A program made the position numbers and the translations under genes. A stretch of 64,000 nucleotides of DNA from contig CM034314.1 of assembly GCA_019925795.1 (NCBI GenBank), positions 38,309,774-38,373,773 on the forward strand, written 5' to 3'. This DNA is from Dendrobium chrysotoxum. Taxonomy: Eukaryota; Streptophyta; Magnoliopsida; Asparagales; Orchidaceae. Under the pieces are notes generated by a model that had not been told where the DNA came from, did not search any database, and saw nothing but the letters and a program-made list of their open reading frames with translations. Below are positions 33,914 to 44,329 of the stretch, piece after piece (position 1 is the first letter of the stretch; every line of letters starts with the position of its first letter).

Positions 33914-34690
33914 TGCCTCCATTAAAATCATATATACATACAGTGCATGGGGCTAACTCCTTTGATATCAATAAATTTTCATCCAAAATCTTTCTTATAA
34001 TCAGCTAGAATCCTAATCAACTTGCCTTCCTATTTTTTTTTCAATCTTACAAAAATGATAAAAGGTAAAGCTGAATCTCTTCCCAAAAATAGATACTTTA
34101 GATGGCTGTGTAAAACCATAAGCTCTAAAATAGGGACTTCCTCTATAAATTGTATTAAAGTTCTTCCCATAGATGAAGTATCTAAAGTTCCCATTAAACA
34201 TTTCAGTAGTATCTCCAATAGATTGAACATATTCTCCTAGCTTCTCACATTTTCCTTATAATTTTGTATCCTTAGATTTTTCTGCCATCAATTCTTCTTT
34301 GAAACACTCCACCATAAATTCTTCCAATTCCACTCTAAAAAATTCTTTATTATTTTCATTAGGGAATTCCATAGATTTAAGGACATCATTATTCACTTCT
34401 TTATCTTGTACTCTTATAGTTAATTCCCCTTTATGAAGATCAATCATAGCCTTACTAGTTGCTAAGAAAGGTCTCCCTAAGATAATAGGTATCTCCCTAT
34501 CCTCTTCCTTATCTTGGATAACAAAATTAATATAGAAGAAAAACTTATCCACATTAACAAGAACATCCTCAACCATTGTTGAGGGGTGGTAGAGGTAAGT
34601 TGAAACTTTCTTATAAATAATCATTTGAAAATGGATTATGGCATATGCTTGATGCTAAATCCTAAATCACACAAAGCTCTACCAAATAAT
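33914..34690 (-). pseudogene. Gypsy G aspartic protease region
   Basis: Minus strand, upstream of the RT of G. LCDLGFSIKHMP near 34680-34645 matches the Athila/Tat protease active site (usually DLGASIN). In 34624-34256, REIPIILGRPFLATSKAMIDLHKGEL is the conserved flap and C-terminal block, followed by an acidic linker to RT. A frameshift lies near 34600. 34250-33914 is the linker into RT, ending at the copia C site. Confidence 0.85.
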
Positions 34691-35289
34691 TTATCTCCTA
34701 TTATCATCGGAATGGTGAATTTACCATGATCTTTTAAATTTTTAGGAAGTTTCTTTTGAATGATAGCACTACACTTCTTAATTAATGCTACAGTTTTAAA
34801 CTCTCATAACATCCTTTTCTTATTTAGAATATCCTTCATGAACTTAGCATAAGTAGGCATCTGCTCCAATGCTTCAATAAAGGGTATGTTGATGGTTAAC
34901 CTTTTAAACACTTCTAAGAGCCTACAAAATTGCTTATACAAATTTCATTTGATTAGCCTCTGAGGAAAAGGTGGTGGGGTCTCTCATTTTCTTTGATGGG
35001 TTCAAGCTTTTGGGTGGGTGGTTCAGCTTCTGCAGGTTCTTTAAAACCACTATCCTTTTAAGGTTGATCTTTATCCTTCTAAGGGTTTTCTATACATTTC
35101 CTACTCCTATGCTAGATATTATTGCATTGCTCCTCAAATTTCTAATTGTTAATCAAACTAGCAAGTTGCTCTATCTAGTTTTCTATTTTTTTAAGGGCTA
35201 TAGATTAATCTTGAAATTGAATTCCCATTTGCATTACTACCTCTTCCAATGATGTCATCTAATTCCCAAACTAATTATTTTGATCAAAA

Positions 35290-35900
35290 CCTTAGGGGTA
35301 ATGCTGTGGTGCTAAGATGTTGGGTGTCATAATGCTAACACATCTTGGATCTATTACAATATTGATGTAAATATTCTGCTTATGTGATCCCGCTCTATCT
35401 CTAAAATTATCTATCTTTTTAAAAATTATAACTACCTGAGCATCAGGAATTAATAAAGTATTTGAATCATAAACTCCAATTGCTCTCTTAGGATTCATTC
35501 TATCAAAAGGCCACTAAAAATTATTTGTATCCCTTTCCTTAGGTAATTCATATGTTTCCTCTAATAGCTTAGACATTAAAGATTCTCAAGCTGCTAGATC
35601 AAAAATCTACCAAAGGGATCCTACAAGTCCATTATAAACATTTATAATAATCAACTAATCAGGTAAATTATTGTTAGAGCATTTCCTAAGTATTTCTTTA
35701 AAATGGGTGAAAGATATGATATCATTCCTAAGATTAGCAATTTTAAAAGGTGCAAAATACTTAACTAGAAATTTTTATGCCAACTCATTCCAAGTTTTTA
35801 TAGATCTTGGGGGCAAGGAATTTAACCACATCTTGAATTTTCCCTTATAGAAAATGAGAAGATCCAAAAATTCTTTCAAGGCATGAGAGTATATATTAGT
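35290..35900 (-). pseudogene. gag: Gypsy G gag
   Basis: 35870-35690 encodes YKGKFKMWLNSLPPRSIKTW and KFLVKYFAPFKIANLRNDI, the typical retrotransposon gag block of Athila/Tat elements. 35498-35292 is a short open stretch (MNPKRAIGVYDSN...) that lies upstream of it in genome order but belongs to a decayed or rearranged part of the same region. 34691-35290 (gag C-terminus to protease) is broken beyond reading. Confidence 0.7.
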
Positions 35901-36450
35901 ACTTATATTACATTCACTTTATTAACACAAATATAAGAAACTAGCCAGATATAGATTATTTCAAAGCAAACATGTCTTCATTTCATTAATAGAAGAAAAA
36001 ATATAGGATAAATAATAAAGAAAAACTTCTCCATATAAATATTAAGATAGTATAAATGACTTCTCCACTCATGTTTCTCATCCAATGGTAGGATTGCTTA
36101 TAAAAGATAGGCTAATATCTCCAATAAAAGTGTCTTCCACTTCCTTAGCCTTCCTTAGAACTTACTCTAAGGTGGCACAAAAGAACTACACAAGAAATTA
36201 CAAAAATCACTTATAATAATAAAACTTCTAAACAAAGGAATTTAAAAACTATTTATAATAAGTGCATAAATGGCCTCAGGCACCACGGTGCTTGAAATGG
36301 TAGCATTATGTTGTTATAAGAAGAATTAGCACCTCAACTCTATTGTGATAGCTCCACTACGGTGCTACACTAGCTCGATGGGCCTGTTTGCTTAACTTTT
36401 GCATCACATTATTGAATATTTGAGGCTTTATCATTTGTTAACCAATCCAT
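35901..36450 (-). repeat. Probable 5' leader and LTR part of gypsy G
   Basis: Upstream of gag. It has a TATA candidate on the minus strand (TATAAATAG, 36257-36249), an array with GCACCACGGTGCT and CCACTACGGTGCT (about 36279-36370), and a segment near 36100 that resembles the G 3' LTR near 18515 (AGCCTATCTTTTATAA against AGCTTATCTTTTATAA). No primer site recognised and the outer boundary is unknown. Confidence 0.4.
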
Positions 36451-37899
36451 CATATATAACTCATTATTTATATCATATTGTATGCTCACTTCATTTAATT
36501 CATATGCTAGTGTATTTGCATTTATTCTATGCTAATTAGTTATTAATTCAATTAAGAGAACTTTTTTATTTAAAAAAAATAAAATAATTAGTTAATCCCC
36601 TCCTTACAAATTTACTTAGAAAAACTTCCTTCCCTTGGCTTGGCAAAATTCTGCATGGTGGAAGTGGATTAGGAAACCTCTTATTGCATGTGGAAGGCCC
36701 CATTCTATATTCCAATATAAATTGAATTATTAATTCAATAAATTGAACTATTTTTCACATCAATAATTCCTGATTACCTCCCACTAGGTAATAAAATTGC
36801 ACTCCCTTGTTTCATGCTTTGGCCTAATTTTGTTCCCATGAATATTGCTTGGCTGAAATTCTGTGCAAGCCTCCTGATCCCCTAATTAATTAAAATTAAA
36901 ATATGATTTAATATTATAAAATCAAGCCCATCAATTTGAATTATTTACAAATTAATTTTCCCTTCAATTCCTTTGAATTCAATAGTTTAAAGTAATTTTG
37001 ATTCAGCTACTTTATTGTGGCCAAAACATTTCTTTCTCTTTCCTCCACTTAGGAATTTGCTTTCATCTTCTCATGGATGACACTAAAAGCTAGCCACTTC
37101 TTCTCCTTTTAGATCTCAAATAACCTAAAGGTCATATACATCATTTATTTCATTTTTCTTTGTGGATTAATCCACTTTTCTTAAAGATAACTTGGATAAT
37201 GTCATTTGAAAATGTTATAGTCTACTTGATTCAAGATCTTTGGTACTCTTGCATAAACATTGCTTATCATTGGATAAAATTTTGAAAGAACTTTATGTTT
37301 CATTTGGTTTTTGTGTGATCACTCATCTCATGTATTGTCTCATACAAAAATCCCAAAATATCTTGTATAACCATATGTTATGTTGTTAACTAGTTTTTGT
37401 TTCTCTTGTGCTAGTTTTTTCAACTAATTTTCATCACTTTGGTACCATCACCTTAAATCTTACTGTGATTTATTTTCTATAGAATTATAATTATACTAGT
37501 TTTTAAAAAAAAAATTTATATTTTATAAAACCAAAAAGATTATCTTTCGATGGTTAATTTGGTGAAAACTAGGTTGCCTAGTCTACACTCTATTTGTAAC
37601 TTTATTTTGATATGCTTCTCAAACTTTTGGTGTTTTAATTCTTGTGATTCAAAATTATATTTTCATAATTTGATTTTCTATAAATATCATTAATTTTTGG
37701 TTCCATAAGAAGTAAAATAAATCAATTTTAATTACACATTTTTGCTTAAACTAGCTAGTCTTTTGAAAATTGCATTATAGCTTGTTTACTTGTGTGTTAA
37801 CTTTTCAAAATCATATAAAAATATCTTTATATAACATTTGTATTTTTATTATACATAAAAATCAATTAGAAAACACATTTTTTAGTTGTGATTAATCTT
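36451..37899. other. AT-rich filler, no feature recognised
   Basis: Very AT-rich with no coding frame, repeat boundary or RNA gene that I can support. Confidence 0.5.
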
Positions 37900-38301
37900 T
37901 ATTTTGTGTGGGGATTGTGAGATCTATATATATTATATTCCTTATAAAAGCTACATTGTATCAAGGTGCAACAATACTTGATGTTTTTTTGTTTTTAATA
38001 TAAACCATGTTGTGAGTTTATCCACATTGTGTGAGGTAGTCTCCACCTAGTGTTAGGAAGATACAATTATTGTAGCCTATTTTGGTTTTTAGTTGCATCC
38101 TTTTTTGAGTTTGGGCTAGGCGTAGACGTCGGCCTGTGGGGGGCGAACCATGTAAAAAACATTGTGTTATTTCCTCTTGTGCAATCTCCCTTACAATTTA
38201 TTTTATTGAATAACTGTCTCACTCACACCATTAAGTTTTTTATAAGATAAAATTAAATAATTTTTTAATTTTCCATTCTTTTTTAGATAACCTAATTCAG
38301 C

Positions 38302-38332
<31 letters not shown>

Positions 38333-38345
38333 CATTGCCATAGTG
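37900..38345 (+). repeat. Copia LTR 3'-end fragment (solo or truncated)
   Basis: Plus-strand sequence resembling the end of a copia LTR: GGCGTAGACGTCGGCC ... GCGAACCATGTAAAA (38115-38160, the motif seen in B, C and D LTRs), then AT-rich U5, AATTCAG plus a C run and TTCATTGCCATAG. No primer site or coding region follows. Closest in layout to B's LTR. Confidence 0.55.
38301..38327 (+). repeat. Run of 27 cytosines
   Basis: Uninterrupted C27 at the position where copia LTRs in this window carry C runs of 7 to 13. Confidence 0.95.
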
Positions 38346-39259
38346 TTTCTCTAAATTATGGCCATTATGGCCTCCTTACAAAGTAAATAATCTTCTTCAT
38401 ATATAATACAAATAGAATAACTTCCACTATAATCTATCGAGCTTGTTAGCTAAACAAAATAAGTGGTTAAAGAAAGTAAAAATAAATTAGTAAAGCTTAA
38501 AAAAGAAATAGTACAATCAATAAACCAAAAATAGCGAATAAATCAGCATGCAAAAGAGGCATCAACATAGTCTCCATATACTTCCTTTGTTCTAAGGGGT
38601 AGGCCATACCTAGAAAAATACGACTTGGTCCAATATCCAAAAGGATTTGTGCCACCTCTTTTAAAAAATTTGATGGCATGGGAAACTTTAAGTAACATCT
38701 TGAACATTTTAGCACCAATTATTATATTTACAAAGGCAGTGATACTTTATTATTGAGACAGTTCACCAGCAGCTTGTTTGCCATCGCATTTGGTTGGTAG
38801 GTTGAACTTCCAATTGGATCGATTTATACATTAAATGAGTTAGAAAATCTATTTATTAAAAGCTTTTTTGAATCACGTCATTATGTTATAATTGAGGATT
38901 TGGTGATTGAAAATAGAAACCTAGCGAGAATCTAGTAAACTATTATTTAAGATGGAGGAACCTTAGCATGAAGTGTGAGCTTAAACTATTTGAGCAGTGC
39001 ACTATAGAAATTCTTTTAAATATTATACACGTCTAGTATCCATCTTGTTAAAATGGTTTACCTTAAAGTCATTTGATAAGTTGTTAAGTAAAGCCTCTAA
39101 TCTACAAGAGGAAGCTTCTCAATTATCTTTCAATAAAGATAAAACATTGATATAGATAAAGAAATTAAAACCCCATATGGCATTAAAAAATAAATCTATG
39201 TCAATGTCTAAAGTCGATAAAGGTAAGCATGCAATGAAACTTTAAATAGAAAATCTATT
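38346..39259. other. No recognisable feature
   Basis: AT-rich sequence without coding evidence; it may be the decayed upstream part of the gypsy gag relic that follows. Confidence 0.4.
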
Positions 39260-39600
39260 TTGTACTTCTCAGTATTAGTAGATTTCATAATGAATAGTAA
39301 AGGCAAAGTTAATGACATTAGTCTAGAAGAGAGCAGAGAGAAGTTTGAGTCTCCTATCAATAAAACATATTCATTTAAAAGCAAACCAATCAAAAGAGAT
39401 TTCATGAATATCAAAAAGAAATATGAATTTAAACTTTTTGACTCTTAGATTCCAAAAGAAGTTGATGAACTGGGGCACCCCAATTACTATCCATTTCATC
39501 ATATATTGGTTCACTAGCTAGAGAATTGCAAAACATTCAAGGAGTCTCATAATAAATTTAATAAATTCTAGTCATCAGTGATGCTTGACCTCATTTTTGT
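39260..39600 (+). pseudogene. Ty3/gypsy gag C-terminal relic
   Basis: KTYSFKSKPIKRDFMNIKKKYEFKLF followed, after a stop at 39446, by LGHPNYYPFHHILVH and NCKTFKESHNK. This resembles the block with TYSFK and the YCxYHRxxxHxxxxCxxxK knuckle of plant gypsy gag proteins, with the first Cys replaced by Tyr. Plus strand, so unrelated to element G. No other domain found nearby. Confidence 0.5.
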
Positions 39601-40465
39601 TTGAAGTTAGAACCCTATTCACTCTTGGTTTTCCATTCCTTGAACTCTACTTTATTGCTTAAATATAACTACCCACTATGGTCTAGCATGGTGCTTCAAT
39701 CATTCGACCCTAAATTAGTTGATAATTACCAGGATGGTGATTTGATCATTCACTCAATCACTATCAATCACCCAATATTTATCAATAATATGAGTATTTT
39801 AAATCCTGGACTCTTTATCCATTAAAAAACTTAATACCTAAACAAAATTTAAATTTAAATCAGGTATAAGACTATAAATCCTAAAATCTAGTGTTAAAAC
39901 CAAAACCTAAAGCCATTGGATTTTTCCCTATTTTAGAAGAATTTTTAATTTATTCAAAACCATAGGTAAAAGCTATAGAATGGGGTTTGGTTATTTTCAT
40001 ATTGATTAGATAAGTCTCTATACCCCACCTAACAAGTTTGGAGGCCTCCATGCCCTTGTAAATACTAAAACTCAAAGCATATTCATAGAATATAAAACCT
40101 TCAAATATTTATAACTCATACCACAGGATATTAAATCTTAAAATAAAATACTTTGGAAACCTTTTCAAACTTATTTAACATGTTAATAATCATCATTATA
40201 ATAATTTGAACTCAATTGAGTCCATGGCTGACCATGAATGACTTTGGTTGACGTAATTTGATCTTTAAACCCCTTTTAAATATAAGCCATTCATGAATCA
40301 TATTGAATTAATTAATCAAAGTCATGGATTCCAATCCTAGGCCTTAATCTATCATTCATGATGATACATAGATCATATTGAACCTTTAAATGGCCTATGT
40401 TTACCATCATCGATCACTTTGACCATTAAAGGACCACTTTAACCTTAAACCCTAAACCATAAACC
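39601..40465. other. No recognisable feature
   Basis: A 74-codon open frame at 39601-39825 has no recognised domain. The rest is AT-rich, with a TTTGGTTGACG word near 40245 like the GTCAACC motifs at 60779-60960. Confidence 0.4.
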
Positions 40466-40845
40466 ATGTGTAGAAGCATACATAAACCCCTTTTCTTTTA
40501 TATTTCTATAATATTTTATGAAACAATTTTTTTTATCCTACAGCCTTTTTGTTCTTCAGGAGGGGTTTCTTCTGGCTGTGGTCATCATTTTTTGCAGAAA
40601 GATTATGCTTACTATTCTCATCAATATCTTTCCTTTTTGGGTGCTAGCTTCTAGCTACCTTAGAATGTTACTAGGTCATTTTGTATTTTGGTTTAGTAGA
40701 GATTTTCGGCTTGAAGGTTTTCTTTTGATTTACTTTGTAGCTTGTTGGAGCACTAGAGAGCTGAAGGTCCACCTTAAGGACCTTATAATCAACCTTTTTA
40801 ATTAACATGTAAGCCCCTTTGTTGGTTTTATCAAAAAAAAAAAAA
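40466..40845 (+). mobile_element. Poly(A)-ended repeat end (probable non-LTR 3' end)
   Basis: T-rich sequence ending GTAAGCCCCTTTGTTGGTTT then ATC and a run of A (40833-40845). The ending GTAAGCCCnnTTnnGGGTTT plus poly(A) recurs at 60625-60670, so the two are likely the same family. No coding part present. Confidence 0.45.
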
Positions 40846-40922
40846 CCTACCAAAGACCCTAAATGTTTTCAAACCATGAATCATACATGGATAAACCCAA
40901 TCGAACCTTTGGGAGAATATGT

Positions 40923-42758
40923 GTGAAAGTTCAATGGAAGGGGTTAAGAGTGGTTGAATTGCCCTTGGCACACCAGGAGGAGGGTGGGGGGTGGTGAATT
41001 GGTTATTTAAAAATTTTTTTAACATAATGAAAAAGACTTTTTGGCATTGTTATAAACTTGAATTAAGTATTTTTATCACCCAATATGAAAGATAAAAAAA
41101 ATTACCAAACATAATAATGAGGATAATTTAATCAGATGAATCTAATATCAACCACAACATTTTTAACATGCATATTTCAAGTAAATAAATTGAAAAAAAT
41201 AAAGTGTAGAAATAAAATTAGAAAGAGCACATTAAAAATTTATAGTTGTTTGGTCAAATAATGACCTATGTCCACTCCCTTGAGTCCTCTTCTTTTGGTA
41301 TTTCACTAACTCTTAGTTTCTCTCCTTTAACCCCCACAGGAAGGTAGAGAAGCCCATACAAGAATCATTTTCACAAACTTGATGTGGTGGAGAACTGAAA
41401 TCCTTTTCAATATCTTGGTGAGGTAGAGAACTTTGGAAGCTATTTTTGATCACCCTCCTGATGAAAGCAATGAACCTTAAAGAATTTTCACCCCCTTGGT
41501 GAAGCCAGAGTACCTTGATACCCTTTTTTACCCTCCTTATGAAGGCAGAAAGCCTCAACCTTTGACCTCAAAGCTTTTCTTTCCAGTGTAGCCCCTGTAG
41601 ATCCTTAAAGCCCTGTGGGGGAATTAAGGTGCAAGCTTGCTCAAAGCGATAGTGTAAAACCCCTCACTCTACTTCTCCCTCTCATAAAACTCACCGTCTC
41701 CTTCTCCACTCTCCAAGATCTCACAATTCTCTCACATAATTTCTTCAACAGCCAAAAGTCTCTCATTAAGACAATTAAAAATAGTTTTTTAATATAAGGT
41801 CACCATAAACACCAAAATTATTTATATAATATAATCACTGATAATATAGTATGATTAGTTCAAAAACTATAGAACATCCAATACGATGAAGCAGTCCTAG
41901 AATGAACTGTTTAATAACTATATATCAATCGTACAGTATGATATTTTTATTGTACAGTATGATTAATTTAATTGGTTTATGATTATATAGAATGATTATT
42001 GAGGTGATTGAAAATTTTCTCTACATATCATCCAGTATGATTAACATCGTACTATATGATTAGTTCAAAAATTAGTCCAGGATGTTCGCTGGGATGAACA
42101 TGTTTGTCTTTACCTAGTATATAGTATGATCGACATCATATAGTAGTTTGGCCAAATTAATTAAACCTCAATTTGATTGATTAATCATAGGGATTAAATT
42201 AAGTAAGTTTTTAAATATCATAAAGTATGATACAGATCGTACCACACAATCTGTTTAAAAATCAAAATTTTGAAAACTTATATAATTTTGATTAGCGTCT
42301 AAGGTTTCTAATTTAAATGGATCGTAAAGTATGATCTGGATCATGCAGCATGATTAGTTCAAAGATATTAATTACAAGATTTACCATTTTAAATAATATT
42401 AAAAATAACTAATCTTATAGTATAATCTGGATTGTACTGTATGATTAGTTCAAAAATTTTAAAACTTATTCTCTCTACCATATATGTGTGTGCATGGTTG
42501 CCAAAATAGCATGCACCTTTTATAGGACTTTGATGAAATAAATTTAAAAAAATAAATAAGAAATATAGACTCTTGTCAACCATGTTCCTATTCTACCCAA
42601 ACTTGAGCCCTGAATATTCTTGCATGGTATATGACATACCTCAAATATTAGTACACACAAAAACATATATGTAATATAAAGTAATAGGAGAAATGAAAGT
42701 ATAATCAATAATATTAGTTATCATTAAAATTATAATCTCACGATCTTGAATTGCAACA
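40923..42758 (-). repeat. 3' LTR of copia E
   Basis: Ends TGAAAGTT (40923) and TTGCAACA (42758). Holds hairpin modules (about 41335-41560), a palindrome array with the E-type motif (about 41840-42460), and the shared GACATAGG/CCAAACAAC motif near 41250-41275. Confidence 0.88.
41840..42460 (-). repeat. E-type paired palindromes in copia E 3' LTR
   Basis: 15-bp palindromes of form ATCRTACAGTATGAT. Examples: 41928-41942 with 41949-41963 (6-bp spacer) and 42321-42335 with 42340-42354 (4-bp spacer). Most E pairs have 4-bp spacers, so centres are 19 or 21 bp apart. The array lies at the same LTR position as the ATCGTCC array in C and D. Confidence 0.8.
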
Positions 42759-43045
42759 ATCTCACCATTTTTTATGATAGAAAATATTTTTGGTTGAATT
42801 TACAAGAACTTATATTTCTCCTAATCCCCCCCTAACTGGATGAGATACTAAAAAAATGGGAATGTAAATTTTTTTAATTATTTTAAATTTTTTATTTAAT
42901 TTTTCCCTTTTCATTTTTTTAAAACATAAATGACATAAACAATATAGAAAAATGATGACATAGAAAATCACATAATACACTATTAACCATCTACTCCCCC
43001 TTTTGACATCACCAAAAAGAAGAGAAAATAAGGATAACAATCACA
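42759..43045 (-). other. Polypurine region of copia E
   Basis: Next to the LTR the minus strand reads AAATGGTGAGAT, a decayed tract. Near 42990-43015 it reads GGTGATGTCAAAAGGGGGAG, matching the upstream purine tract of C and D. Confidence 0.6.
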
Positions 43046-43289
43046 ACCAAGATAAAAACACAAATATTAAAGTAAGACTCCAACTAAATAAACAACCTTG
43101 AAGTAGGATCCCTATTCAGGTGGTTGTAGAGGTGGAGGTGGTTGGAAATAGAGGTGATTAGTATGAAATTACTCGCCAAACCATTCCATATTATTCTAAT
43201 GCTACTGCTACTACTGTTGAATGTGGCTCTCTAGTGGGGACTCCAATCGATCAAAATGTTATATCAGCGCCTCGTGAGAATAAGGATGT

Positions 43290-43614
43290 TATGCCAGTGC
43301 TAGTGTTGGTGTTAGTTTTGGTACTGGTGATGGTGCTTGTGCCAGAAGGTCTCCCCCTTCCTCATCAAATTATAGCTCTTCTTCAGGCGGTCCCCTTAGT
43401 TGCCAATGAAAGAGAATAAGGAAAGAACCATCAGAGTTGAAAATAGGAAATTTATCTAATGGTGTGGGATATGTAAGGTGATACATTTGGTCTAAAACTT
43501 AGGCAATCAGGTGGCCTAGTGCAAGGTTGTGCTTACGACGGGTTAAGCATGAGTGAAGGGAAGTGTGGTTGTGCAAGTAATTACCTTTGAGTAGTTTATG
43601 ATTTTGCTTACAAA
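43290..43614 (-). pseudogene. Relic of an extra ORF downstream of copia E pol
   Basis: On the minus strand one frame from ATG at 43614 runs about 108 codons with four stops (near 43500, 43365, 43297 and beyond). It includes KLLKGNYLHNHTSLHSCLTR, RKHNLALGHLIA and LTYPTPLDKF. The layout (basic block, LGHLI-like block, acidic PPEEE region) resembles the extra or envelope-like ORF that some plant retroelements carry after pol. Identity is inferred, and C and D lack it. Confidence 0.35.
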
Positions 43615-43699
43615 TAGCCATTATGAATGTTGATGATATGAATGTAAGTGTATATAAGAATAGAAGGATGGAGTTACTGAAACCCTAGAAATCCTTCCT

Positions 43700-44110
43700 T
43701 ATATATTTTTAGGAGATCGTACATTACAATCAAGGTTCATACAGGATAATCAGAAGAATTAAATTCATTTGGATGATCTATCAAAAAAGTGGTTAAATTT
43801 TATAATATGATCAGGATTATACTAGATGATCTTTGTTAAGATTAATTATCCCAAGGAGTCGTTGGGATGACCTTTGACTAAAAGTTTTATATAGTAGGAA
43901 CATGTGTTCGTACAGTATGATAATGTTTCAGAAATCATACCAGATGATTTAATTCATTCAATGGTAACTGACACATGGATCATATAGTATGATGAGGTGG
44001 ATCGTACAGTATGATAGTGAATGATTGGTCAAATCTGAATAGTTGAAATCATGGATGGCGAGGATGTGCTAAGTTGTGTAGATCATATAGTACACATATA
44101 GTTCGTATAG
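43700..44110. repeat. Palindrome array in the 3' internal region of copia E
   Basis: Includes ATCATATAGTATGAT then ATCGTACAGTATGAT with a 7-bp GAGGTGG spacer (43979-44015). The A element has the same 7-bp arrangement (GAGATGG) at 304-340. Surrounding words also match A's 1-560 block, showing common descent. Confidence 0.7.
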
Positions 44111-44116
44111 TATAAT

Positions 44117-44194
44117 GTAATTATTATTAATATTAACATTATTGTTAATATTAATATTAATATTAATAATAATAATATTATTATTATTATTTAT
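44117..44194. repeat. AAT/ATT microsatellite
   Basis: Alternating ATT and AAT trinucleotides, 44117-44194, inside the 3' region of copia E. Confidence 0.9.
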
Positions 44195-44329
44195 GTGATT
44201 TGTGATGATCAAGTAATAACTACTTTTAAGAAAACAATATTGAACAATTATTAAACATAAATAAAAAATTAAAATAATGAAACACATAAAATGCATAAAA
44301 TCTCAAGTTTCTGATTTCACCTTGTCTTG

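Noticed and set aside
43234..43419. 61-codon plus-strand ORF with a VLVLVLVLV stretch
   Set aside because: The hydrophobic stretch comes from a simple GT-rich repeat; the opposite strand gives a better candidate relic.
44069..44296. 75-codon ORF rich in Asn and Ile
   Set aside because: Produced by the ATT/AAT microsatellite.
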